64,000 bases of DNA, taken from contig KV748223.1 in assembly GCA_001692895.1 (NCBI GenBank), positions 1,178,001 to 1,242,000 on the forward strand, in the 5' to 3' direction. The stretch comes from Cenococcum geophilum 1.58 (lineage: Eukaryota; Ascomycota; Dothideomycetes; Gloniales; Gloniaceae). Of this stretch, positions 1-11,716 are shown piece by piece. The translations under genes were made by a program, and so were the position numbers. The notes beneath the pieces are model-generated. The model was not told the DNA's origin. It worked only from the letters and a program-made list of their open reading frames with translations, and did no database searches. Positions within the stretch are counted from its first letter, which is position 1. The number at the start of each line of letters is the position of its first letter.

Positions 1-3000
1 GCGAATTGATGTGGGCGGTTTCGCCGGACCGACGAAGCAGGGAGTTCGCAGTTAGCAACTTGTATCCGCGATTGTTATACACTTTTTCCGATGTGATCAT
101 ATTTGTACTCAGAAACCCGAGGTGTGTGACCAATAGCTCTGTTTAACATTTCGCTAATTCCCACCTAGGGTTATTGAGGGAGTTTTCGAAAAGTTAATAG
201 ACTGGGCTGCCGTTGCGCTTGAAACATCATCAAATCAGCCAATTCTCCCGCACGCCATCATAGCTCTGAATGCTTGCGAATATGATATTCATCCACATTT
301 ATGGGATGTTGACGTCGCGACAGATACACTATTGGAGTCTTTATCCCAGACAGTCCATCTGAACACTTCGTTCCAAAAATATGCGCAGTTCTGGAGAGAT
401 CGAAACAAGCAGGTTGATACTGTAGAACAGTTAATGCTCTGCTACTACAGCTCTTTACGGGTTCGTAAGGCAGATGTTCACATGCTTCGATACTTTTTGC
501 CGTTCTTTCATTCCACCATTATTTTTTTTGGATATTTACTTATTTGCCTCATGCTTCGATACTTTTTGCCGTTCTTTCATTCCACCATTATTTTTTTTGG
601 ATATTTACTTATTTGCCTACAGATTGTGCGGATCCCCGCCGAAGGTCGACCTAAAATGATCCAAGAGCAGACGGAGAAGCTCTATGGTGAGGTAGAGAGA
701 GGCTGCAAAGCGGCTAGAGAGCGTAAAGCCGAATTAAGAATGTTGCTAGATGCAGAGGAGCTACAGTCGTACCTTCAGTATGCCTTCGATCACTTTGCCC
801 AAACACTTGATGTTGCATTTGACTTCGTCCAAGCATCATTTTTCAACAGCCCAATTCCGTTAGACTTTGGAGGCAATATCCTGAAGCTAGCAATTAACAT
901 GGTAGAGCAGGCAACGGACGATGCAGATGCAAGGGCCATTTTTAGTAGACTTAGCTACATGGTTGCTTCCTGTATTATGCTAGATTCGGTACGGCATAAA
1001 ATTAAAGGTAGTAACTGTAAACCGCTTTAAAACCTAAGGGATTTGTACTTACCTTTCATAGGAACTGCTGATCATATCTTTCCACAGTATCTAGATCACC
1101 TTGACGCAGCACTCAGCGATTTCTGCGACCGCCACTGGCCATGCGAGTTTGTAATACATGGTGTGAAACGTGGTCGGCTTCCACTACATCTGAATGCTAT
1201 GGAATTTCCGGCAGAAATGCACCGCCAGACTAGACTTTCGAGATGCGTAAATGTTCGGAGTGGACATGGATCAAAAGGCCATCAGCTACGGAACGGAAAG
1301 GTTTTTGCTGCTGGAGATTATGTTTCTGAATTCTCCTTTGAGAATAACCAAGACGAGTTTCACGTGAATGTCTTTTTTCGTCTGGAATTCCTTCTTGAAA
1401 AACTCGCAGAACGCACGAGCAAGGGTGAATCGCAAGATGTAGCAGCAGCGGAGATCCACAGAGACGACGTGATGGCACTCTTCTACAGCGATGGGCCGAA
1501 GGGAGGAGTAAGAACGGTCCACAGCCATTCCGTCTGTTTCACCTGTCTTTTTGAACCTCCAGAGCATTCGCTTCCTTGTGGTCACATTCTCTGCACGCCT
1601 TGCATAAAGACATATGGGAGGGTCAAAAGTGCAACGTTGATAGAAGTATACGAATGCCCAATGGAAGTAAGTGTTATTGGCCGGTCTCAGCCATGGACCG
1701 TACACCTTAAACCAGGGGCTGCTGGCATCCGGGTCTTAACGCTCGATGGGTGAGTATTACGTTTTTCTAATCTAAACACTGCTGATACGTTCGCAGTGGT
1801 GGAATACGAGGTGTGATTCAATTGGAAATGCTTCGTCTAATAGAGCGGCAATTAAACGGAAAGATTCCCGTCCAATTTCTCTTCGATTTAATCGTGGGTT
1901 CAGGGTAAGAGCAGCTCCAACAATATCATTAATCTGTGAGCTATACTGAAGCATACATCTTATGAAGGACTGGGGGCGTTATCGCTCTCGGACTTGCTAC
2001 GCGGAATTGGACAGTAGAACAATGTTCAAAGCATTTCAAGAGCATATGTAAGGATGCTTTCTCTCACCGAGCTGGCCGTGATATACCCGGAATAGGATGG
2101 CTCGTAGAAAGTATCAATAATTATACATACGAGACTCAATCTCTGGAGACGGCATTGAAAAGAGCCTTCTCGGATAGCCAATATCTGTTTGGAGGACCAC
2201 GTCCCAATGACGCATCCGAATTCCACGTCAAAGCAGCAGTAGTTACTTCTACGCCTGGAGGAAATACCACTGTTCTTGCAAACTATAACCGGCACAGCTC
2301 TGATAGATGTAAGAAATCCTCCCCATTTAACGGAGAGATGCTGACTTTTCGAAATCTAGCTTTTTATCAGTTTTGCCGATCTGAGAGACTTGCAACCGAG
2401 TTGAAAGTCTGGGAAGCGTAAGCTACACTCGCTCATTTTGTAACAACCTCACTGACGGTGTTGTCAAGAGCTCGGTCATCCATGGCTACGCCAAAACTTT
2501 TTAAGTCATTTCACCACGCGTCATCGAAACAAACTTTTCTCGACTGTGCAAAGTATCACAATAATCCAATTGCAATTGCAATAAACGAGTGCAGGGTCAT
2601 TAAGTCTGGGTTGAGTTGTACATCTTACTATCCAGACATAATTGTATCGATTGGTACTGGGTTTGGCCCTGACTTGCATCAGCCAGCGGAGGAAACATCT
2701 CGAAAACACCGTTTTGGGGAGTTTGTCACACGGAAATATCCGGGTAAGGTCCCGAAGCAAAGAATCGCATCGGCCGCAGAATCTCAGGGAGTTTGGAGTG
2801 ATTATGTCGATCGTCTACAACCTCCCGCGCCATTATCAGCTTTTGTTCGACTTGATCCGAAGTTCACAGAAGGCTTAGCAACTCCGGAGGCATACTGGCA
2901 AATGAAGCCTCTCGAAACGAAAATTGGAGAAAAAATGGGTGATGATATAAGTATCAAAAGGCTTGCGTCCCAGCTTCTTGCAGTTCTCTTTTACTTCGAA

Positions 3001-4204
3001 GCTCAAGACCCAATTGCAGAATTGGCTGATAATCATTTCGTTGCGCAGGGTATGTCACCTTATGATCTACCTTTCCTCCATTTTGTTACTCAACTTACCT
3101 ATCCAGGGCATCTTATGTGCCGTCTTCCGAACGAGACGCCGGAAATACGCGAAATTGGTAAAATAATTCGGGACAGAGGTTGGGAAAAGCCTTGTTTTGT
3201 GATGAAAGAAGACCGATGTGAACCTCAGCTTTTCGAAATGACTCCAAGAATTTTGGAGAATATGATCAAAGAGTTTCAGTTTAAGATGCCGCGTATCAAA
3301 ATTCGCCTTTCGAAGAAACATGCGGTTGTTCAAGCATCCCTGCGTATTAATGATGAGGAAAACTCAATCAGTGGTTTTCCACGCTCTCTGGTGCGAAACG
3401 AAAGCCGAACGGCCAGTAAGTTTCCCCCAAAAGTATCGTAATATCAGGAGAGTCAACTGATTTCTAGACCATCGTCATGCAAAGGGCTTGAATGCTCATC
3501 AACGATTGGCACACCTTAGGGCTCGTCAAAAACCTTGGACCAGACCAGATCCTGCTCGGCTCAATTCGCTTGGTTCAACAGACGACTTTACGATAAGGAT
3601 GCGCGGTAGTAGCATTTTGTCTTCTAATAGGTATAGTGGAACTCCCTCAACCTCTGGATCAAAAACTCCCGACTTTACGAATTCAACTGTTCTTAACCAG
3701 AAATCCAACGTGAGCGACAGAACAGGCAAGTCCGCCGTGAGCGGGCCGATTTCACTGAGAATTCCATTCGCTGCAGAACTTGACGCAATTGAAACGGCGG
3801 CCATAAAGCCTTCCCAACAGGTTGGATTCCTTCACAACCCGTCAGAGCTCTTCATCACTCGTAACCACGATGACGTAAACGACCAAGGATACCGGAATCG
3901 GATATCTGGGAGTTCGATTCCCCTAGCTCCTCCCGGCCGTTTAGGCGGTCCATATGTTATGCCAAATCTCATGTCTGCAGCGGGCAACGGTCAGGATCTC
4001 GCTGAATCTGCATATCCGGCTCGCGATATCCAGTCAGCATACCGTGACTCCAACCATAATTATGCTAGCCTCCCACGGTCTTCAGAGCAGTTAGATGAAG
4101 TTCAGCGAGAGAGGGAAAGAATACGTAAGGAGGAGGTTTTCCCACTTAAGCAAAGGTTAAAGAAAATGGAGTTGTCCTTGGGTACGTTTCTTGATATATC
4201 TTAG
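1..4204 (+). CDS. Patatin-like phospholipase with RING-type zinc finger (5' partial, nine visible exons)
   Basis: Proposed exons: <1-121, 169-460, 623-1007, 1062-1749, 1797-1904, 1968-2308, 2360-2417, 2469-3415, 3468-4204. These join in frame to about 1,224 residues, and the start lies outside the window. An N-terminal helical region of unknown role (about residues 1-400) comes first. A RING-like finger follows at nt ~1540-1660 (CFTC, CGHILCTPC, then CP). The patatin fold begins with the oxyanion-hole motif DGGGIRG across the 1750-1796 intron. The usual nucleophile motif GxSxG reads GSGTGG, so Ser is one place early and the normal position is Gly. The dyad Asp is kept in FLDCA (nt ~2540). A Ser/Pro-rich tail ends in a charged coiled coil (nt ~4090-4175). 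Patatin enzymes hydrolyse acyl lipids; whether this one can is doubtful. The stop at 4202-4204 lies at the edge of AT-rich DNA, so the natural C-terminus may be lost. A GTACGT donor at 4182 could also mark a further intron. Confidence 0.85.
461..622 (+). other. Stop-free 162-bp intron of the patatin gene
   Basis: Splicing GTTCGT at 461 to CAG at 622 joins SSLR to IVRIPAEGRP in frame. The more canonical GTAAGG donor at 465 would shift the frame and run into stops. The intron is about three times longer than its neighbours because of an internal duplication. Its length is a multiple of three and it has no stop in the reading frame, so an unspliced transcript would stay open and add 54 residues, including two copies of a hydrophobic stretch. 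Confidence 0.7.
481..618 (+). repeat. Perfect 69-bp tandem duplication inside an intron
   Basis: Bases 481-549 and 550-618 are identical at every position I checked, with no spacer. Only the second copy runs into the CAG acceptor (620-622). Removing one copy would leave a 93-bp intron. Identity implies a recent event or an assembly artefact. At 69 bp the repeat is below the length usually cited as needed to trigger RIP. Confidence 0.95.
2309..2359 (+). other. Second stop-free, frame-preserving intron (51 bp)
   Basis: GTAAGA at 2309 and CTAG at 2359 bound 51 bp that are open in frame, so a simple ORF finder reads through them. Removing them gives a compact join from NYNRHSSDR to SFYQFCRSE, followed by LKVWEAARSS. 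That matches the usual spacing between these segments in fungal patatin-like proteins. Retention would insert 17 residues. Confidence 0.7.
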
Positions 4205-4368
4205 CGCAAGACTAGGAGCGTGGTTTTCAATAAGCGAAATTCTAGCCAATATTGGCAATAATTTAGATAAAATTATTATAGTAGAAATATGCTTACTCTA
4301 AAATAAAGATTATATAAATTATTGGCATAGATTGGCAGTTTTATAATATAATTAAGCTCGTAGGAGTA

Positions 4369-4650
4369 AGCTGTGCACGGAGCTGTGCACGAAGCTTTGC
4401 GCGGAGCTCTACCAAAGCTTTGCAAAAGCTCTACACGAAGCTCTACCAAAGCTTTGCAAAAGCTCTACACGAAGCTCTACTCGAAGCTCTACTCGAAGCT
4501 CTACTCGAAGCTCTACTCGAAGCTCTACTCGAAGCTCTACTCGAAGCTCTACGCGAAGCTCTATCGAAGCTCTGCACGAGGCTCTACTCAAAGCCCTACC
4601 AAAGCTCTGCTTAAAGCTCTACACTCTACTCTACTCTAAGCTCTACTAAT
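4369..4650 (+). repeat. 12-bp minisatellite beside the patatin gene
   Basis: Units of the form gaagctctactc are nearly perfect from about 4,470 to 4,555. More variable units (with acgaa, aaaag or accaa in place of actcg) lie on both sides. The array is open in more than one frame only because the unit is a multiple of three and lacks stops. The predicted Leu/Tyr/Ser/Lys repeats are not evidence of a gene. Confidence 0.9.
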
Positions 4651-5044
4651 ACGCAGCACTAATATACTAGGAAGACTCTATAATCGTCTATACAAACAGC
4701 TCTACAATTAATTAATTAATTAATTACCCACACGAACGCCTATATAAACGTCTATAAGCTGTTACGGCGCTAGTAGAAAACGGTAGATTATAGTAGACAT
4801 AGAGTTACGTAAGCTTACGTGACTCGAGGACCGTATAAAACGTTAAGCAGCGCTACTATCATTCTCCTTTCCTTTCTCTAGCTTTAGATTCTTGTTTATA
4901 GATAATCCAATCGTATAGGGTTATATACTTCCTTCTACCGTACTCGTGCCTTAATTAACTAAGTCGCTAATATACGCCTATATGCCGCACGTAATTCTAT
5001 ATAAGGCTCTACTTAAAGCTTACTCCCTACTATAAAATAGCCCC
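4651..5044. other. AT-rich spacer without a recognisable gene
   Basis: Contains a short ATTA run near 4,708-4,726 and degraded AT-rich sequence. I see no coding remnant, RNA gene or paired terminal repeat in it. Confidence 0.6.
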
Positions 5045-5250
5045 TACATCAGGAAATTTTTTTTTGGGCTGGTTGTTGCGGTTTGCGGCAGGTGGATATG
5101 GTCGTTAGCGAATTGTGCAAACCGTGCGTTTTGCAACAAGTTTGCAGCACCCTAATAGCAAACCATGCGTTTTACAACAAGTTTATAGCATCTAATAGCA
5201 AACCGCGCGTTTTGCAATAAGTTTACAGTATCTAATAGTAAATTGCAGTA
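5045..5250 (+). mobile_element. Left end of a DNA transposon related to the 181-bp MITE at 34,637
   Basis: The stretch starts TACATCAGGAAA followed by a T-run, then a block containing gttgttgcgg. The MITE at 34,637 starts TACATTAGGAAA, has a T-run and the same gttgttgcgg. Three 40-bp tandem units follow here. I could not find the matching right end, so this is either a solo end or the start of a longer element whose other end is mutated or lost. Confidence 0.5.
5117..5237 (+). repeat. Three tandem 40-41-bp units
   Basis: Units start near 5,117, 5,158 and 5,198 with gcaaacc followed by gcgtttt and end in ctaata. They differ mainly by C/T and G/A changes. Subterminal tandem repeats of this kind are common near DNA transposon ends. 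Confidence 0.8.
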
Positions 5251-5307
5251 AAACGCTTAACTACCAAACTAATGCTAGCTTTTTGCTACCCTATAAATAA
5301 ATAGCGC

Positions 5308-5420
5308 GCAAACTGTATAAACTATACGAACTGTACGAACCGTACGAACTATACGAACTGTACGAACTATATAAACTGTACGAACTGTACAAACTGTACA
5401 AACTGTACGAACTGTATAAA
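5308..5420 (+). repeat. 9-bp tandem repeat (gaactgtac type)
   Basis: About twelve consecutive 9-bp units vary between gaactgtac, gaaccgtac, gaactatac and aaactgtac. The variation is largely transitional, consistent with mutation of an originally uniform array. Confidence 0.9.
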
Positions 5421-5436
5421 TTATAATATACTACTA

Positions 5437-5478
5437 CAGATTGCCACAGATTGCCACAGATTGCCATAGATTGCTATA
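5437..5478 (+). repeat. 10-bp tandem repeat (cagattgcca) x 4
   Basis: Four adjacent 10-bp units; the last two carry C to T changes. It lies just downstream of the 9-bp array. Confidence 0.85.
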
Positions 5479-8400
5479 ATATACCTTTAAAAATATATTT
5501 ATATTATAACTACTATATAAAATAGCTACTCCTCTAAACCTATTACAGACTATAAAGCATTTGCCTTACCTAGCCCCTCCTCTACCCTTATTCTAAAGAT
5601 ATCTAAATCCTTATTATTAAATAGTATAGACTTAACCCCTTTTCCAATAGTATACTAAAGACTTATATTAGGTTTAGCCCCAAGCATCTTTCTAAATAGC
5701 TTAACTACAGCCATTAACTATTTATAATTCCAGCGATATAGTATATTAATAGTATATTTCCAATTCTATAATTTTATACCTTTAAAGATAAGCTTATAGG
5801 TATTATTTCTAAAATTATTACTAGCGCCACCATCCTTATCTATATCTTCTCCACTATTTACACTGGCATTATTACCTATATCTACTCCATTATATTTATT
5901 GCCCCCCTTTTTTACACTATTCTAATTATCTATATTTCTACCTAGAGCTATATCCGTTCTATTATCCGCATCGCCATCTTTATCTATATTAACTCCACTA
6001 TATCCGTTATAACACTTATTTATATTAGTCCCGCTATTTATACCGCTGTTAGGGTCGCTAACATTATTAGGCCTACCGCCTTAGTAATTAGTACTATGGT
6101 CGGTCTAATTAGGCGACATATTATAGGGTATATTAGGCTAAGTAACAGTGCTAGAAGGGCGGGAGGTGTCTAGGTTTAAGGAAAGGGACGCGTTAAGTAC
6201 CTAGATATAAGTATTAGTCCAGAACTATTATTATAAGTAGTTATATACCGGTAGAAGTATATTATAGTCGGAATCTAGGTTAAAAAGATTATTAAGACTA
6301 TATTTAAATAGATTTAGAATTACTTATGTAGTAGGGTTGTTACTATATATAGTTACTTAATATCTTTTTAAGACGCCCTATCGCAGAAGCCCTAAAATCT
6401 AGTTCTAGCGCTCTATTAACTAATCTACCCATATAGCCTTTATCCATTCCTATATAGCTAATATTAGAGTTAGTTACGGCGTAGCCTAGGTAGTTAGAAT
6501 AAGGGTAGAGAAAGAATAAATTACTATTAAGATTAGCACCTACTTTAAACTTTTGTTAGGTAAAACTACTACTTTTCTATTTATTAATAATATGGCGGAT
6601 TATTATATAAATTAGTATAACAGCCCTAGGGCTAATTAGGCGCAGAAAGTGCTGCGTATTTATACTAAACCTAAATTACTACCTTCCTTTAAAGAATGAC
6701 TTAGAGAGACTAACTATAATAACCGGTAATATAAAGCGGGATTGCTCGCCCTGTAAATAGTTAGGAGAGTGCTAAGGTAGTATAGCTATACGTACTATCT
6801 TAGAGCATTAAAAGTTATCTATATAGAGCAGCTCTTTTACTTTAGTAATTATTTCCTGCTTAGAGAGCTTTCTAAATAAGTACTTAGCCTTTACGTAATC
6901 TTGTATATGTCTTAGTAGGTAAGACCGGAACTAGCTAATGCTATTATATATCTATTTTATATTAGTATATATAGAAGTAATAAGAGGTAGCTTACTATAT
7001 AATATATTAATGGCAACGGTTTTTATATAGCCTCGCTAGAACCGTTGCCTTTAGAAACCCTATTATACTCTACTACTTTATTCTATGCTAAGTCCATTAT
7101 CTTTTCTAGAGTCTTTATATTCCCTTCCGGCTATAGCGTAAAAGAAAGACCTTTAGGAGCCTTACCTAACATTATAAACATTAAAAAGAAGCGCACAGCA
7201 GCTTTTAATATTAGTTTATCTATAAGTTTTAATTTAGGTTTACTGCCACGTTTTATTCCTTACTATTTTCCAACTGTATATATACTATATTAAGACTTCT
7301 ACGGTTTATTACTGCGTATAGGCGCCGTATAAAACGACTTAGCTATAGAGTTATCTTCGGCACTAGAGATAAGCTCTTTAGTAAAGGGACGGTAGTATTA
7401 GAGCCGCTTATTAGGGCGATTTAGAACTTATAACCGCTGTTAAAGCATAAGCGGGTATAAAGGAATAGAGTCTATATAATAGATACTATGGTTAAATTCT
7501 ATATATATAGATCTAGAGATTCTTTGTCTAAACTCTACTAGAGTTATTAATAATACGCTCTTCCCTAGGGCATTAAGCCTCTATCTTCTTTAAAATCGCT
7601 ATTCGTATCTAACTAACGTTTTAGGATACCATCCCTAGATACTCTATCGCCATATATAGCCGTCTGCTAAAGTTAGCTGCATACTACCGTGTATGTATTA
7701 TTTATAGTACTTTAGCCTAACTGCCGTTCGCGTATACGTTTCTAGATTCTTCTTACACTAGCAATACTATTTCTTTTACTTTTACCTTAGTGGTAGGTAT
7801 ATATTAGTATTTTAAGTAGTTATATAGAGGGTAGTCTATACCTTATTCTTTTTAAAAGCTATAGTTATATTNTTTNNGNATAGTNNAGGTTANTAAACCT
7901 TNGGTATAACTAANNTAGNAGAAGTTANAGAAGTTAATAAAGATATAAAGATAAAGTATAACACTTTTAAATTATATATTTGCTAATATAGATGCAGTTA
8001 ATAAAATAGAGGAGTAAAGGGGGAGATTTTAATATTCTGCTAGGGAGCTTAGACCTATTACTAGCCTACTTAGGGTAAATTATAGCAGATTGCCGCATAT
8101 CTTGCCGTTAGCTGCGCAATATTAAGAATTCCTACTAATAAGTAAGCACTAGAGCTAATCTTTATGGGTAAGAGCGTTATAACCGCCTGTAAAAATATAA
8201 GAATTTAACTAATTTATATAGATATAGCTAACCTTTTCTGGTGGTTTAGTAGGTTAACACCACCTAAGTAGTAAATGCTTAACGGTTGTCCTTATTCTCC
8301 TCCCTTATTAAGACGTACTCTAGAGCTCCCCTTTATACCTAGTTAGCCTATAGATATACCCAAGACGCAGAGTTAGTTTAATCGCGCTATTTCCGCCTTT

Positions 8401-11047
8401 TTCTACCTAGAATCTCCCTTAAAGCGTATTAGCTTAGGCAATAAGCTAATAAAGTTGTTTTATATTTAAAACTTAAGGAGAGCCTTTACAGAGGAGTAAT
8501 ATAAGGCTATTCTATATATTAAGAAGCGGCGGTTATAAAGATTAGCTATTAATTTAGCCTTAAGTGTTAATAGAGTTAATATACTTAATTACGAATAGTT
8601 AGAAGAAGCTTAGACTATAAAGGTAGAGATTATTATAAAAATAAAGCCTATTAAAGAAAAACGTACGGCAAATTGGAAGAGAAAGGTAGAAGAGAGGGGG
8701 GTTATTACACTACTCTGCTAATACAAAATCCGTAAAAATATGTATAGCCAGCCAGCCTCTTACTCTAACGAGCCCCTCTGCTACTTAATTTACCTATATA
8801 TTAGACACGCCGCCTTTACCTTTAAGCCAACCAACGGCTTTCTTAACTTCTTTCTATCTTACCTTATTTTATAGCTAATTTACCTAGATTTCTAGGGATT
8901 AAATATACCGGATTCCCTATTACGTTAGCTATTTTTATTTTCGTTTTAAGGCCTCCTATAATTTAATTAAAAGCTTAGTTTTAGATTTTTGTTTCTTTAT
9001 AAACTTATCTACACGTATGCTATTAATTTAAAGAAAATCGTTATTATAGAATTAATTATATATATCCTAATCTGTGTATAAGTTTATCTAGAATATTCTT
9101 CTTTTATCTAGCGAAGTTGGTATTAGTTGTATAGGTCTCTTAATATAGGAAATGTTATATATTTGGTGGCCGTCTAGGTTTTATCTATTTTGCGCTATAT
9201 TTATAGGAAATTATTCCACTTTAATTATCCTATTAAAAGGATCTACCTTGCCTCCATTGCGTGGACGGAATAGCTTAAGAAGTACTCTATAGTATACTTA
9301 GTATCTACCATTCTTATCTATATAATTTAGGTCTTATACTAATACTAGTAATTCTAAACAAGCAGCCCGCGTTCCCTTTATTCCATCTATTACGTTCTAA
9401 TATTCTTGTATAAGAACTTAGTCCCTTTATAGGGCAGTAGTCCGCATCTAGACTAGATTATAGCGTGCCCGTGCTTTATATAGTTAATTAAGATTATAGA
9501 AGTCTTTACTGCGTTAAATATAGCATATTATAGAGTAATAAATACTAATAGGTAAATCTTATACCCAGGCTGTATCCCTTTTAAGGCACTTAACGTCTAA
9601 ATCCGTTGCTTGTATACCATTAACTTACTTATAATATTTCCGTATAAACAAAGCTAGTTTTATAATAAATTTATTAATATCTAGCCTAGTCTAAATTTCG
9701 CAGGCTTTACGCTATAAATTTAGGTTTATTCCGTATATTAAAAACATTTAGTTAGTTAACTAGTAGTAATCCTATCTATACGGCTCGTCTATTAGGTTAA
9801 CTATACCTAATAATAATGCAATATATAAATCTTCCATAGTATTAGTTGCTAGTATTAGCCTTATATTTTCCTATAGCTCCATCTCTTATATTACTATAGT
9901 ATTTATTAATTCCGTATTAAGATAAATTATTTGCTCTTTATACCCTTTACGCTTATTTAATCTTTAATAGAAATTCTTCTAAGAAATATATGCCCTTTTA
10001 CCGTACTCTGTTATAGTTCCTATTAGGGCGCCAAATATATAAATTATATCCGGATAGTGGGAAATTGTATAAAGTTTAGGTATATTAAAATTGGGTAGGT
10101 TTTTGTCGTTAGGTTAGTATGGTAAGAACACCTCCTTAGTCTTATCCATTTAATATAATATAGCTTTAAGATATTTAATCGTATCTTTATTATATAATTT
10201 ATATTCGGCTAATAATATAAAGTTAACTATAGCACGAATAAACAGTATTGCCCTCTTATGCCTATACAGCAATGGTACCATAACTAGTATAATCTAATAA
10301 AGAAGGGACTTATACATCTTTCTAGTCTATTAGCTTAACTCTGCAAAATTATCCCATCTAATTATACCCTAAAAGGGTTTAACCTTAGCAAATCGTGCGG
10401 TTAGAAAACGTTTTACCCTATCCTTAGTAGATAATAGGGTTTTTATACTACTCTAATTAGTTATTAGAACCTTCCCTTTCCCTTTCTTAATATTAAGTAG
10501 TAGTGCCTAAAGCCAGCTTATTAAATGCTCCGTAACGCCTTTATATAGCTAGTATAATAAATTAGGGGCTATTATAGCGTGTATATCCGCTATATAATAG
10601 GACTAAGCAAAATTTTAAATTGGCCTAATATACTTAGGGTCGCTGCAATCTAGCTGCAAGTTTTACTGTCGTTTAAGTTACTTAATAGTTAATTTATACG
10701 TCCGTTACGGCCATTTGCCAGATATAGTGCTTAGTAGGTTACCTCATTTATAAGGCGGTATATAACACATTATATAGTATTACCCTAATTTTACTTTAAT
10801 TAACACAACCTACTCCTTATAGTCTGCTATAAACCTAGTAAGTATAGGGTAGTATTGCCGGATAAACCTATCCGCGCATCGCATTGGCATGCCGCGCCTA
10901 GCAGCGCGTTTAAGGGCTAGTTTTTATATTAACTTAAGTACCTATATACTGCTAAGGTAAATACTTACGTTTAAATATAATGCTTATTACTTAATGGTAT
11001 ACATCCAGCTTGTTTATCCGGTTACTTAGTAAGTCCGTAGGTATATA
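5479..11047. other. Degraded repeat sequence, family not recognised
   Basis: Long stretches can be read on the + strand if stops are ignored (for example 8,500-9,000), which suggests former coding sequence, but I recognise no reverse transcriptase, integrase or transposase motif. An 82-codon open stretch at 7,045-7,293 has no visible domain and is probably chance. Ambiguous bases occur at ~7,872-7,928. Because RIP acts on repeats, another copy probably exists or existed elsewhere. Confidence 0.55.
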
Positions 11048-11716
11048 CTGTGGTTTGCAAAAGTATTGCGAAAATCAAATTAAGCGAGCCACGCACACAC
11101 AACATCGACTTTTGGTGAGTACGCTTCTACAACCACTAAAAATAAGTATTATTTATAAAACTGGTAGATAGAACTATAAAATGGATACTGCTTTATAATT
11201 TTTAATGCGTAGCAGCTTAGTAAATAATGTGGTTGTAGAATTTTAGGTAGTAGAGCGTTGGGCTGGGTAAAACGTTTAAGTCGCGGTTTTCGTTGCCAAG
11301 ACTACCAAGCTACAACGCTTTCCAAGTTTCTTCAGCCTCTAAATACTAACTACCCCTAAAAGCTCTATTACTACGTTTTCTACTAAGCTACTATATATCT
11401 AAAATTATAAATTAGTATCTATTTTATAGTTCTATTTACTAGTTTTATAAAATAAGACATTTTTTATGGTTATAAAAGCATTTTTATACGATTTTAAGCG
11501 TTTTAAGGCTCTACTACCTATAACTCCACCACTACGTTATATAATAGCCTACTATGCCTTAAATTTATAAAGTAGTATCTATTCTATAGTTCTATATACT
11601 TACTTTATTAAATAATACGTATAGGCGTGGCAGGTATACGATTTGTATAGTAAACTTACTAAAAGTGTGCGTGGCTCGCTTAATTTTGATTTTCGCAATA
11701 CTTTTGCAAACCACAG
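11048..11716. mobile_element. 669-bp MITE with ~51-bp terminal inverted repeats (Tc1/mariner-like)
   Basis: The left terminus (11,048-11,098) starts CTGTGGTTTGCAAAAG. Read on the opposite strand from 11,716 back to 11,665, the right terminus gives the same sequence with one extra A. TA flanks both sides (11,046-11,047 and 11,717-11,718), the target duplication typical of Tc1/mariner elements. Smaller inverted repeats (around 11,150-11,205 and 11,405-11,460) make most of the interior foldable. There is no transposase ORF, so it is non-autonomous. The termini have few RIP-type changes compared with the surroundings. Confidence 0.9.

Noticed and set aside
474..659. 61-codon hydrophobic ORF across the 69-bp duplication
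   Set aside because: Different frame of the same intron; its repeats only reflect the duplication.
1654..1700. Possible 24-bp intron (gtaagt...ctcag) in the RING exon
   Set aside because: Too short for a fungal spliceosomal intron; the exon reads through with the expected PW...KP...GIRVLTLDG sequence.
1230..1705. Minus-strand ORFs opposite the RING exon
   Set aside because: Shadows of exon 4, with no domain or independent support.
4373..4639. Three overlapping ORFs in the 12-bp minisatellite
   Set aside because: Openness is a by-product of a stop-free unit with length divisible by three.
7045..7293. 82-codon ORF
   Set aside because: Isolated open stretch in RIP-mutated DNA with no recognisable domain.
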